Assembly (NCBI RefSeq): GCF_001039355.2
Contig: NW_019773626.1
Coordinates: forward strand, 547,151-611,150
Reading direction: 5' to 3'
Length of the DNA: 64,000 bases
From: Lingula anatina
Lineage: Eukaryota; Brachiopoda; Lingulata; Lingulida; Lingulidae
A program made the translations under genes and the position numbers. Positions 22,097 through 34,800 of the stretch are shown here, piece after piece. Below the pieces are notes generated by a model. It did not search any database and was not told where the DNA came from. It saw nothing but the letters and a program-made list of their open reading frames with translations. The first letter of the stretch is position 1, and each line of letters opens with the position of its first letter.

Positions 22097-24052
22097 TCAT
22101 TTTTCCAAGTATTGGAATACTTTCACTTTCCCATCAAATTCAGTCACAACCACATCTCCATCCTGGTTGATGGTACATCCCCATGGGTAATAAAGTCCAT
22201 CAGCTCTGGTTGCTATGTACTGGATGAACTTCCCATTTTGGGATACAAGGTGTATGCAGTGGTTATCATGATCTGTAACTAGTATGTTGTCATATCCATC
22301 AACACAGACACCAAGAGGTGTACCTAACTTGTTATCAGGTCCTGTGTACTGATACAGTGGGTCACCAGATGGGGTTAGGATATGAAGTTTCTTTTGTGAT
22401 AGATCACTGACAACAAGGCACCCATTGCTCATATATGCTACTTTATATGGTTCATTGAACAACTGTTCCCCATCTTTGTTCTTTATCACATCAGTTAAAG
22501 TTATTTTCCCTTTGATATCAATACTGAACACACTCACAGACTTCTTTTTGCTACTCTGTGCCACAGCAATCTGAGTGCAGCTGTTATTGAGAGCCACACC
22601 ATATGGGTTATTGACATCAACAGTTTGCTGTACTTCCCACTGTGGTGACAGGATAAACAGTTTGTTATTGCGAGCAGCAGATAGAACCATCCTTCCATCA
22701 GGAAAGTGACAGATTCCTACTGGACATTTCAACTGTGTGTCTGAGACACTTGTGATCTCTTGTCTTGATGTACCATCTGAACTACAAACCTTCACCTTGT
22801 TCTTCCAACCATGGGTAGTAACATACTCCCTGTTTGGACTCACTGAAATGTCCACTGGCACCTCACGGCCAGTGTCAAACTCCAGCATACATTCAGCCTG
22901 TGGTTTGAACTTGGGCAAAGCTGTTTGTCTAGATATCTGCACATTCCCCAGGCCAGCCCCACTGGATATCTTTTGGTCCACTTCTGTGTTGGTGGTGAGT
23001 GTGAGTTTTAGTTCCTCTGGAATATCATCCACAGCTGAAGTTGACTGTAGCTTATCTAGTTTCTGTCCAAGTTGGTGTTGTAACATGAGGACATCTATGG
23101 GGGCACCACGTTGAAGGATGTTCTTTACTACATCTGTTGTGGTTTTGATAGAGGAGCAAGTGGCACTGCAGTTTTTGTGGGACATTTGTAAATTATTTCT
23201 GTGAGTGCTTGTGGTTTGATGAAGCTCCTGTAGTAAGGTTTTCTCTCGTTGATCTACCAGTTGACGTAGATGAGCTGCACGAGTTTTGATCTTCTGCTGA
23301 ACAAAGTTTTCATTTTCTTGGAGGGTTGCCAATATTTCATCAATTTTATCTATTTTTTTCTCACCCATTTCTAATTTTTTCTCCATGCCACAGAATTTGG
23401 TCTGAAGTTGTGGCTTTACCATCTCTGCAGCTTTTTCAAGGGAGATAAGTTTGTGGCCATCATGGTGTAGATCTCTGCAGTCACGACAAATGGGGACATT
23501 GCAGTCTGAACAAAAGTATCGTATCATCTCACCTTTGTGCTCTGGGCAGATAATCTTCTGCTGCTCTTGGATTTCTTTTTGATACTCACTGCTGTGAAGT
23601 TGTTGAAAAGTGAGTACCCTGTGATCTTTGGTGAGTGTGGTAGCACAGTGAAATGAAGAACACTTCTCACATAGGTAGTCATGGCAGGTGATGCATTTTG
23701 AAGTAGCCACTGTTTCAGTTTGGGACAACAAAACACAAGAGCTGCACTTTTTCTTATGTGTTGACTGAATTACAGTGTCCTGCAAGCTTTCCATGAAGAA
23801 ATTGTGAGTGAAGCCCTCAAGTCCATCTTTAGGAACTTCTGTCTCTTTCCGACACACAGGACACCGGAATTTACTTCCTGGTGTTGAGTTTGAAATATAA
23901 GTCTTCAGACAACCTTTACAAAATGTATGCCTACATGGTAAATCTGTCGGGTCTTTGTACTCAACAAGGCATAATGGACAGCTGACAAAATTTTCAGTTA
24001 TTTTGGCTCGTAGGCTTTCTTCTTCATCTCTGTCATTGCGAGCTGTAGCCAT
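22097..24052 (-). CDS. TRIM-NHL protein, intronless (copy 2)
   Basis: An intact single-exon frame paralogous to 6189-8141. I start at MATARNDRDEEE because that start is conserved in both copies; an in-frame ATG 18 bases upstream (24070, MLHAPKMATAR) is not. Length is 651 residues from the chosen start. The RING keeps all eight ligands (SCPLCLVEY...CRHTFCKGC...CPVC). B-box 1-like and B-box 2 clusters, a coiled coil and an NHL-type propeller follow in the same order. Relative to copy 1 it has substitutions throughout, notably in the propeller loops, and an extra residue near QSSKKKSVSVF. The frame is undamaged, so both copies are probably functional E3 ligases. Substrate and pathway cannot be inferred from sequence. 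Confidence 0.93.
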   Translation of the reverse strand: MATARNDRDEEESLRAKITENFVSCPLCLVEYKDPTDLPCRHTFCKGCLKTYISNSTPGSKFRCPVCRKETEVPKDGLEGFTHNFFMESLQDTVIQSTHKKKCSSCVLLSQTETVATSKCITCHDYLCEKCSSFHCATTLTKDHRVLTFQQLHSSEYQKEIQEQQKIICPEHKGEMIRYFCSDCNVPICRDCRDLHHDGHKLISLEKAAEMVKPQLQTKFCGMEKKLEMGEKKIDKIDEILATLQENENFVQQKIKTRAAHLRQLVDQREKTLLQELHQTTSTHRNNLQMSHKNCSATCSSIKTTTDVVKNILQRGAPIDVLMLQHQLGQKLDKLQSTSAVDDIPEELKLTLTTNTEVDQKISSGAGLGNVQISRQTALPKFKPQAECMLEFDTGREVPVDISVSPNREYVTTHGWKNKVKVCSSDGTSRQEITSVSDTQLKCPVGICHFPDGRMVLSAARNNKLFILSPQWEVQQTVDVNNPYGVALNNSCTQIAVAQSSKKKSVSVFSIDIKGKITLTDVIKNKDGEQLFNEPYKVAYMSNGCLVVSDLSQKKLHILTPSGDPLYQYTGPDNKLGTPLGVCVDGYDNILVTDHDNHCIHLVSQNGKFIQYIATRADGLYYPWGCTINQDGDVVVTEFDGKVKVFQYLEK

Positions 24053-24754
24053 CTTGGGGGCGTGTAGCAAACTGTTCTATGTAGAGCAGTTATCTCTTTT
24101 TAGCAGTAAACTGGTGTGAGAGAATGGACTATGAACGTGTGTTCAGCAGAGTTATAATGATTATCTTATCAGTGGCCCAGTTGCCATCTCGTCTGAGCCC
24201 ACAGCAGTTTGTTTTTGCATTTCACTATGTATTATGAATTAAGAATGTGTTTAGTTTTATTTTCACCAGTGAAGATGTTAGGCTCTGGAGTAGGTAGTCA
24301 GTTCAGGTTGATGGATTCATTGAGAGCTGTAACTACAGTGTTGATATCTTGCAGTGAAGACACAGGTATGGTGGGACTTGCTCTTTATCTTGTGAAGTCT
24401 GTACTTGAACTGTAAACACAACTCACACCATCTCTAGGTGCGCTGTCATGGATGTTCACTAACAGGGGCGGATTTAGGCCGTCTTCTGGGTTTTCCGGAA
24501 GCGGTCAGGTTTTCAAGTTTTCATTGATGGGTATCCAATTTTTCATGTTGGAAGACGGTCAAAATTAGAGGGTGAATCAACAAAGATAATTTGGCAGACT
24601 GTCAGAAAATAGCTCAGGGTCAGCCTCTGACTAATGTACCTGAAATGGTCTAAATCTGTAATTTCATATCACTAATGATCTTACATGGTCTTAATTGTAA
24701 TAGAAATTCTGTGGGTCCCCTGTTCTGAATGCGTACAAAGCCAGTTCCAATCAG

Positions 24755-24885
24755 GTTTACACAGGGATAGATGTACACAGGGATAGGTGTACACAGGGAT
24801 AGATATACACAGGGATAGGTATACACAGGGATAGGTGTACGCAGGGATGGGTGTACGCAGGGATGGGTGTACACAGGGATAGAAA
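24755..24885. repeat. 16-18-base minisatellite (TACACAGGGATAG)
   Basis: About eight tandem units of TACACAGGGATAG followed by RTG/ATA variants, with two units reading TACGCAGGGATGG. The single-copy ancestor appears at about 18397 (CACACAGGGATAG). Confidence 0.9.
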
Positions 24886-25824
24886 AACGTAATCTGTAAA
24901 TACGTGCAAGAATGACACAGAGCTTGGTAGCATTGTATTGACAATGCACAGACACAAGCTTTTTCCGTGAAAACAAAGAATTCCTGCCCTGAGTGTCAGA
25001 GTCACTGTGAATCCAGAGTCAACAGTGACTCTGTAGAACAGTGACAGTGTATGATTTCAGTCAATCAAAAAGAACTGCCCCACAGCGAATCTGCAGTTGA
25101 ATGTCATTAGACCAAAATGACACGTTAAACAGATTTAATTATGCCTTATTTAATTTTCTTTAATGTTTTTAAGATGTAAAGTGAAAAATAAATTGTTTCT
25201 AAAAGAAAAAGTAATATCCTATGTTTTTAGTATTTTTTGCTTATCAAAGAACATTTGCTCCTGAAGATTTAAACACAATACATGTGCTTGCCGTGTGCCA
25301 AGTTTGACAGCTACACTGTATGCCCGACACCACTATAAGGGCTGAGCATTGGCTAGACCAAAATCAGTTTTTAAAGCAAAATGTTACTCGTGTTGTGGTA
25401 CTGACCTTCGGCTGCAAGATATTCTTTGTTTAAACTTCAAACTCCCTGTCAGCCACTTTACTTCTTGTCTCGTTGGCATGAGATAACGTCAGCACAAGGC
25501 GGGAAAGCCTGCTCCAGGCAGCACAGAACTGTGACATACAAAACTTGTGATTTCCAAATATGGAAGCTCCAGGTGGATATAGATGTGACGTACGAGACTT
25601 GTGACTTCCAAATATGGAAGCACCCAGGCAGAATTTTGCTAAAGAACACCTCCAAGTTGCCAGTTTTCACTAGTGTCAGTATTGCTGATATGGGTTATAT
25701 ATGAAACCAAGATTGAGCTGGCAAAATGGAAATCTAGAACCTAGGGTTGTAATTTCACATTTTGTAATTCAATTCTGATGGTTCCAGAGATTCGTCAAAA
25801 TCTTTCATGATAAAAGTTCAGAGT

Positions 25825-26177
25825 TATTGTTTTTCTTTTTATCAAGAGCTTATAAAATATGTAGGTTTTTTATCACTGGCCTTGTGTTGTAACTGTTACA
25901 CCTTCCCCCCGGGGCTCCTCTGCATCCCTCTGAAGCACCGTGAGATAGATAGCTGGTAAATCATACCCCCCCCTGTCTGTTCAGGTCTGGTTGTTTGGTC
26001 CTGATGTGTAACAGTTACAACACAAGGTCAGTGATTAGGGGCAATTGACCTGGATTTTCATTCCAGGTGAAATGACCCTAGTCATTTACTCCCTGATGAT
26101 GGTGACTGACAGTCACAGAAATATTGGAGGTAAAACCTACATATTTTATAAGCTCTTGATAAAAAGAAAAACAATAA
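25825..26177. mobile_element. Long foldback element
   Basis: Terminal arms of about 40 bases: TTATTGTTTTTCTTTTTATC at the left and its mirror GATAAAAAGAAAAACAATAA at the right, both continuing into the AGAGCTTATAAAATATGTAG arm. A second nested inverted pair is TTGTGTTGTAACTGTTACAC and GTGTAACAGTTACAACACAA. No coding capacity. Confidence 0.75.
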
Positions 26178-26966
26178 TGTAAATTGATACATACAGAGCT
26201 AATGAAACTCTTCTCTCAAAAGTTCAGAGGTTTTTTTTAAACCCTGGCTTTTTTCTGATGTGTAATTCCTGAGGAAGGACCTGGAGGAGTGGTATGAATT
26301 CCACCCCACTTGGTCTGTTAAATATTTATAACAAGAGATTCATACCAAAACATGAAAAGTAATGTTGTATAAGAACTCCAGAAATGGATTAAAATACTTT
26401 GAACAGCAGTGTACTATTTTGGCTTCATGATTATCATATTAAGTACATTTCACTTTCATCAAAAACTTAATTTTCCCGGCTATATCAGCAACCCTTTACC
26501 ACCACTGTATACAGTAATTACTCCATCTTTTCAATGAGGGTAAAAATGTAAATTTTACAGATACTGTATTTTTAAGTCATTATTTCTTAAATTTTGGACA
26601 GTCCTGTTGAGTGGTGCAAGCAAAATTAAGAAGTGGGCTACTCAAAAGTTGTATTTTATGCAGTAAAATGCTATATAGAATTATTGTGATTATAAATTTA
26701 AATTATGTATTTGAAAGATTGATTATTTTCTGCCACTGAAAAGATAAAAGTATCTACTACAATATCTACTTCCAAAACTTGATTAAATTTTGCTCAACAC
26801 CCCATTTAGAGCCGTGTGTCTTTGGCATTCGAGTTCTAGAAATAAAAGGTTCGCTTTCATCGCAATAGATAATTCAGGCAAATGAATGAATGACATATTT
26901 TTAAAAGGATTGTATCCTTTTTTTATTACATTTTGGCAATGTTATTCAGAGAACACATGAACAATA

Positions 26967-27101
26967 AAATGGTCTGACCATAACACTTGAAGGTACACAC
27001 ATGGATCCTATAAATGGTCTGACCATAACACTTGAAGGTACACACATGGATCCTATAAATGGTCTGACCATAACACTTGAAGGTACCTGCATGTACACAC
27101 A
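26967..27101. repeat. 45-base tandem repeat, three copies
   Basis: Units beginning GGTCTGACCATAACACTTGA at 26971, 27016 and 27061. The third is interrupted by an extra CATGTACACACATAT stretch. Confidence 0.9.
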
Positions 27102-28603
27102 TATGGTTCCTATAAAAGCAAACTTGATTTCAATTTGAGGAGTTCTAACTCGCATAACTTTAAGGGTACCAGAAGCATACCTAATGAATCAATTGCAAAC
27201 TGACATGGGTGAAAGTTGACAGAATTATGCTGGATTACAGCATTTTCAATCTTCATTTTGATTTTTTTTATTTTTTCATATGGTCTAAATGTAATGAGAG
27301 CTTGCAAGCTACATTCTCAGGATTTTCAGTTTTTACAACTTTTACCCATGCACTTCTCCAACCCCCTCCTCCAGTTCATTGTCTATCTAACCCATACTGC
27401 AGGTTTCAGCTATTCCTGAAATCACATTGGTGGCCACACAGCAAAACTATACACAGTTTCCAATGCCAGTGTTCAAGCTGGTTTTACCAATCTGCAGTGA
27501 AACTGGTGACTACCCAAGGAGCCTTACTTTAACTGCTCCTGTAGTTTGGACCAAATCTGGTTTGTTCCATTTCAAACTTGTGTGAACACCCCCTTTGGTC
27601 CACTTTATGAAGTGTAACTCCAGTTTATACATACTTTTCAAAAATAAATATTATTCTGGGACCCTGCTTCACAAAGAGCCTCAAGTCAATTTTGGGGCTA
27701 AAATCATAGCTGTCTACTGTCACTTTTCTATATCAATAATGCCTCTTACCTCATACAACTGCTTTTCTTTTACTTAGCCTATTGCACTAACTGTTTAATT
27801 CCTGACTGAGGTTCTTACTCCTAGTGGTGATAACAGCTCATGTAAAGATGCCAAATGCATTCATATTGGGTAGATCATTCTGAAAAGCGCTTAGCCCTCA
27901 TTCAGAATACATAGGGGACTATAACTAGTCTGAGGGTAAAATATAACCAACCCACTTGAATAGTTCAATGTCTATTAGTTGATTAGACTTCAAGCTTTTT
28001 GATGGGTCGCCATTTTGGACCCTCGGTCTAGTTTCCTATTCTGTGAATGGGGCTTTCTACCAATAATGCAGAAAGTCAGCTCTATGTAGTCTGCTATCCA
28101 GTGTTAGTTGGCTAAACTTGGCCCATGAACTTTGAACTCATTGTGGAACAGGTGCTTAGTATTCAAAGCTTCTGAAGCAAAGTCATCATACATACAATAC
28201 TGATAACAGTGATCCTTTCATCAAATCAAAGGAAAACAACAAGAAAATACTCCACATGGCTTTCCATGTGCCAAGCACCTATCTGTTACGTACAAAAATA
28301 CATTCAATCTTAGTCACATCGCTTTTAGCACGATAGTAAATATTTAGTACAAATAACAGTAATAAATTCATTGGTCTTTCTTTCTTAATTTCCAGCTTCC
28401 TCATTTAATTGGCAGTACCAAAAATCAATTTTACATAAAAATAAATCCTGCAAAATGTATTCTTTGAATTTAAACAATGTAAAAACAATACCTAACAGAT
28501 GAAATTTCAAGAAGAATTCATTATGAAAAGTAGGTCACCAATATCTAATTTAACCTTTTCAAAAATGATGCAATGATATAAGAAATAGTCATCTTTCATG
28601 AAC

Positions 28604-28818
28604 TTATGGCCTACGAGCTCTGGCTCTAAGAACTACCATTCTTCGCCCCAACAACAGTCCGAGACCCAGAGTAACCAATGTTGTCGTGGAAACAGCAACA
28701 GGAACACTGGGAAGGTAACGATACTTGGCAGGAATCTGGTAACTCATGTCCTGGTAGATAAAATATTAATATAAGGATTATGCATGACATATGGATGTAA
28801 AGACTTTCTGTAAGCCAA

Positions 28819-28849
<31 letters not shown>

Positions 28850-31800
28850 CAGAGTGAGAGATGTTATTGGCATAAATAATCTGCACTGTGGAAGTTAGGT
28901 TTTATATTTTTATCTTTTTTTTTTTCTGTTTATATCAGTCCCACCAACTTCATTCATGTAAATCACTAAAACCAAACAAGATTAACCAAAAAAAAAAAAT
29001 CATTTCTATATATTATTAAATTTATTGTTATCCTACCACAAAAATTTGTTATCGTGTTAAGCCATTGTGAACCGAAATGGATGGAATTTAAACTTTCTAG
29101 CAAAAGCAACTAAAATGTTTTCATGTGGCCCAAAAAGTGAACAGAACCAAACCTAGTCACATTTTAATTTAAAAACTTTGACTTCTGTGCCTTTGATACA
29201 ATCAAGCTAAATCAAATTAATTGCAATGAATAATGATAAAACCAAAACAAAACATATGACAAAGGCTTCCACTAATGTGATACACCTTCCAATAATAAGG
29301 TAATTACTCCATCTTTTCAATGCTGTATTTTCTAGGTCATAACTTCTTAAAATTAGAACAATCCTACTGAGTGGTAGCAACAAAATTATTAAGCAGGATA
29401 CTCTATTGTTCCAATTCTATTCAGTAAACACACCCCAAATGCTATCTGGAAATTTGTGATTATAAAATTATGTATGGGAAAGTTTGATAAATTTTGCCCA
29501 ATGTAATAACCAGACGGTTGGTTATACACTTTTTTTAAAGTTGCTTTTTACCAGTAAGACAACTGAGACAGGCAGGTGTAGTTTTCTGCTACATGATTTA
29601 CTCAATCGACTGTACAACTCAGGTCTCTCCTATGTGTCAGAGACTTGAGTTGTACAGTCAATTGAATAAATCATGTAGCAGAAAACTATACTTGCCTGTC
29701 TAACCATTGTATAACTAACCAGCTGGTTATTACACCATTGAAAACACTGAGTCTATACTGTACCTTTTTAGCATCTGGATCCTCAACATCAGAAAGAGGC
29801 AGTCTCCCCATAGCATTCAGCACCTAGAAAATGATGCACACAAAGCCTTTCAGAATCTTAAAATAAATTAATTTAAAAATCCAATTATCCCATGATTAGG
29901 AGGCTTGTGTCAAAGGATTGTCAATTGTAAGCTATTTCTTTAAGCTTTAGTGAGTAACAATTATTTTGGAACCAAAATGGGATTGCTTTTTAAACCTGTT
30001 CAATCTTTCACTGTCATAATTAGTGCCTTGCTTTTTAGTATTTTATCAAAGTATGCTAGATCATTTGTGTTTAGGTAAACATTATGTAATAGTTTGGAGA
30101 ACTTTTTCAGCTCAGTTTCAAAGCTAAGTCATATTTTTTCTCTTCCCAAACTGTTTGCCTTTGCATATAAAAAAGAAGACAATTATAAATTGTTGCTCTT
30201 TTTAAATATTTTTTGTAAAATTTGCAGGGAAAAAATGGTAAAATATGGAAGTGTAAACAGAGGGGGGGAGACTTTGAAACAGCTAGATATGTAACAAAAG
30301 GATCAAGTAGAAATCAACTATCTGAGACATTTCTGTCAAAATAATTTTTTTTGCCAATTTGAAGGTCTCTGAGACTTAATAACCTACAAATTGTGAATTA
30401 AATTAGGGCATGTATTAGTCATGTATTGCTTCATCTACTTAAAACCATTAGACATTATTTTTGCCTTTTTGAAAGACTCTTTTTTTTGCATTTTTTAAAA
30501 CAATTTGTAAGTTCAGTCTGGAACTGCCAGTATCTTACTTGTCTTGCGGCTCTCTGGCCAGACCTGACAGCGCCTTCAAGGCCAGCTGTGCCTGGAGCTG
30601 CCGTTTCTGCTCCACCAAAATAACACCTGCCAACTGGCTCTCGGAGAAGACTGAAAATAATATTTTAGGGCATTTTTTTTTCTTTTTAAACTTTATATAT
30701 ACAGTATATATTTCTATATAACATCATGGAACTAGTTTCTGTTCCATAATAAAAAACACCTTCCCTCTGGTTCACAGAGAAAACTGAATATGCTTTTTTT
30801 CATTTTTTTCTTTTTTTATAACACTATCAAATCATAACTCCTTCCTTATTTTTCAAAGAATCACAATACATTTTCTTAGATAAACGTAGCCAGTGTCATG
30901 GGGACTGAATACTTATATATCAAGGTCAATGGTCAAGTGAATCTCAAATTTTAACTCTTTTTCACAAAACTGTTTACAATAACACAGGGATGAGACTGAC
31001 ACCAAGTGAAAAAGTTGAGAAAATATAGTGCGGGGATCAAGCGCCCAACTAGACTAATATTGATATTTCTGACTCTTAAAAAATCTCATCCCAGATAACA
31101 TCAAATATTATAGTGATAAAAATGGAATGTGTAGAAATGGGAAAGGGAGAGAGAGAAAGAGAAAGGAAGAGAAAGTTACTAACTTTTTGTACTTGGTCAG
31201 TACCCCTGGTGGATATGCATGACTGAAACCACCCAATGAAAATGCTTCTGACATCCAGTCCACCTCTTCATAACCTGAAGGCTGGAAAACAAAGAGTTCA
31301 TCATCTTCAGTGATGTGTGAGCACAAAATATGCATTCTTTGTTATTTTCATTTTAATTGTAACTGAATACTTAGATCCAAAGTATAATTAAACACCTGAC
31401 ATCTTTTTAAAAGCTTCATGCATCTATATAAAAACATCTAAAATATTTTCCATACACATTGAAAATTCAAACAGTGATAAAATGCAGATTTTATATATTT
31501 TTATGGTAGGACGCATAACATAAAAGATCCATGAAATGGAAGACTTTTCATAAGATATACAGAAGTGCATATTCAAATGCCAGCGTACCGTTAGAGCATC
31601 CTGGGAGTTGAAAATCTTGGCGAGACTTTTACACTGTTGACTTATTTTCTCTTCTCTCCCCAACTGTGCCAGGTTTCTTGCTTTGTCACCAACCAAGAAA
31701 CTAAAACAGGATGACAGATGTTTCATTGCTTCTTTGTTATTAACAAAGTAATCAGAATATATAAAGACACATACAGATGCTAACTGAGTGGCTACTTTTT

Positions 31801-34800
31801 TTAGCAAGGATCGAGACACAAAGTTCCATTTGCATAATAATCTTTGTTATGTCCTCGACATCGAGAATGAACCAACAGCCTCCCTCCCTAGAGGGCAGCA
31901 CTCCACAAGATGGTAGCATATACATGGTGGGCCAACAGTTGTAAGAGTGCTATTTTCCATTAATAGCCACCAACTCAAGGCTTTTCCAAGCGAACTGTCA
32001 AGTTGTCATTCAGACAGCCATGGGCATTACCAGATGGACAATATGTTCAAAGACAGCTGGACGGCTTATGTTGTTTTTTTTTTTTGCTGGAAAATGACGA
32101 CTTAGACTCCCTAAAATTGTGTAAAAAATTACAGGTGATACTTTTGGATGACCTGTACCCCCAATCCTGGGAAAAGCCCCTGCACCACGACTACCTGCTA
32201 TCTGGGATTTTTATACCTGACAAGTCCATAGCTCTTGGCTCCTGGGTAACAGTCATCTAACACCCATGAGACTGGCTCATTCTTGTCTTCAACCAGAGTA
32301 AATCCATTATAACCTAAAAGTTAATTAATCACATTTTCATCAAATCCTTTTAAAAAAACTTATACCAATTAAATATTCAATCAAAGCAAATCCATTCAAC
32401 ATTATGCCTGAAATGCGAAAATATGATTGCAGTTTGATTAAGCAATCCATTTATAGCTGTCAAAAGCTGTATGTATCACTTGTTAGGCAGCTACATACAT
32501 GTATATAATTTGTTTTATCATTAACACTAAAAAAACTGAATAATGTTATTCATTTAGCATGTTGTATCAATTTAGATTGTTTGTTTTATTTAAAAATTTC
32601 AAGTTTGAAACATTTAAGCTTCACATACTGTTAAAAAAAAAGATCTTAGATTATGTTCATAGTAAAATATTAGATCTTTATAAAAGAGACAACAGTGCAA
32701 CCATACTAAATAATAACAGCACTTCCAATCCTTACCTTTTTCTTGCCAGAATGGCTGATTGTATGTTAGTTTACACTTAATGGCTGCCCCCATGGGTAGC
32801 CTCTGTAAAAGCTGTGTTCGGAGTGGCGGCAGTGGGGGGTCAAAGGTCATCTTCAACTGCATCACAGCAGGGGTAGTCAGAATCATGTAGTCGGCCTGAA
32901 ATGTACCACGGTTCTTTACAACATAGTCACTGATTTTTTTTTTTTTTTTTGCAGTTTTCAAAAAAAAAGTTTTTACTTCATATAACAGCTAGGTTAAACC
33001 TATTGACTTAAGACTTCACATGGACTCTGAAATTTGTGCAAAAAAGTGTTAATTGGTTGACCTCAAAAATTCATATTTAAAATTCATTTATTACAATTTG
33101 GGGGGGGGGGGGGGGGGTTAACGTGTTGATTTTACATGCAGTGATGTAACATTTTTAAACACTGATAGCAAATTAGGTGGAAAAATCCAAAATGTACAAC
33201 AAAAGTGAATTAAGTGAGAGAGTGTACCTTAAAAGTTTTTCCATCTTCTGTCGTCACCTCAATGCTGTCCCCTTGCTGTGCCACTCGCTGGACATTTTTC
33301 TTCAACTGCACTTTATCTAAAATTTGCTCATATTTCAGTTTTTTAAACATATTTATTCTCATAAAAGGTTAAATATTAGTTACAGTATAAATAAAGGTGG
33401 CAAGTCGCCGAAGCGTTTTACACTCACCTTAAAAATATGAAGTCATAAAATTGGATAATGAAAAAATAAAAAAAAAAATATTCAAGGAAAATACGAGTAA
33501 TGTACATATTTCAGTTCATCCAGTACGTTTATTAGCTTTCTCTTCTGAAATTAACTTTAGATCAATGGCATGGAATACAAATAGGAATTTAACTTAAATA
33601 AGAAACTTGAAACTTTTACAGATTATGAACAGTTTCTTGTAGGGATTTTTAAAAATGTTTTTAACTGCATTTCCCAGACTGAAGATTTTATATAACATCT
33701 ACAGATTATCAAAAAAAAGGAAATCCTCCAAAAGGAAGAGCATCTTGACTTATCCTAACAAATTCATTTAGAATTTGAAATAGACAATTTGTGAAAAAAA
33801 GAAAAAAAATCTGTTTTATAACTTTCAATGGACTCGTAATTCACACCTCTAATCAGAATTACTCTCATCTTGCCATACCTCCGAGCTCTTGCGCCATCTT
33901 TTGAGTAATTTGCCCAATTCCTCCAGCATACACTGTGAGACCTCCACCACCAGAAGAGTATGCCTCTCTTGTGTTCCCCATGCTTTTAACCTACAAAAAA
34001 AAACATAAATAAATACATAATAATAATAATTAATAAAAATAAAAAATAAACAGAAAATCACTTGTACTAAGTTGGACAAGTAGTACTGACAAAAACCAAA
34101 TTGGGAGTCCAAAGCCCAGGACAGAAAACATGGACTGGAAGAGGCATGCTGATTTTTTGGGAATATCATATTTTTGTCACCAAGATGACAGTAATTTTTT
34201 AAAGTTCTGTATGTTCAAGTTCAGGGGGAGATAACATTCTACTCACTGATTTCTGAGGTAACATCATGATATTGTCACCATAATGATGCTTATTTTTTAA
34301 GGCTATTTTGTACACATATCTCACCTTCCAGACAAAGGCCAGAAATGAAATTTCGCAGGGCTCCACCGCCGCCTTGGTCACACAGTACACCTGGAGAAAG
34401 TCGCGCGCCTCCCTGAAATATTCATAGCAGACAGCACTGAGACTGACGTGTGGCAAAAAGTCCGAAAATATGGTGTGGCAGATCTGCATGGATTTCAAAA
34501 ATGATAAAAAGTAGGAAATCTGATGATAGTGAGAAAAATCTCATTACAGAATACAGAATAACATTTCATTCATGCTCAGAAAAGAAAGAGTACTTTATTC
34601 TAAGATATTTATACAGCAGGGAAGGAAGGAGGAAGTGGAAAAGAGAGAGAGAGAGAGCTCTCACTGTGTCCATGTGTTGGCTTTTATCCATTCTTCCAGT
34701 GTCATTTTATCCAGTGTCTCTGCTTCTTTGAAATTCCAGGGCTTATCTATCTGCATCTGATAAAAAAGAAAAATGTCAGTTTCATTATTTACTTTTTTTA

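Larger units (their letters stand above)
19905..24705. repeat. Segmental duplication block, copy 2 (contains TRIM-NHL gene)
   Basis: Counterpart of 4180-8614. Additional insertions relative to copy 1 are a foldback element at 20046-20268 and about 180 bases at 24460-24640. (TA)n and poly-A runs vary between copies. It lies downstream of HLTF rather than within its intron, so the two blocks occupy different positions relative to the HLTF duplication. Confidence 0.75.
24706..28603. other. Intergenic repeat-rich region without recognised genes
   Basis: Contains a 16-18-base minisatellite (24755-24885), a two-copy tandem repeat at about 25535-25620 (CTTGTGATTTCCAAATATGG), a foldback element (25825-26177), a stretch like the HLTF 3' flank (26335-26600) and a 45-base tandem repeat (26967-27101). 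Pieces near 24720-24940 and 26260-26330 resemble 18350-18540. Open frames here are short and unlike known proteins. Confidence 0.6.

Noticed and set aside
34199-34498. Upstream extension of a MAO-like exon reading [18 protein letters not shown]
   Set aside because: Phase fails if spliced there. The acceptor ATTTCAG at 34413 restores the frame and the match to MAO (WTQEARDFLQ).
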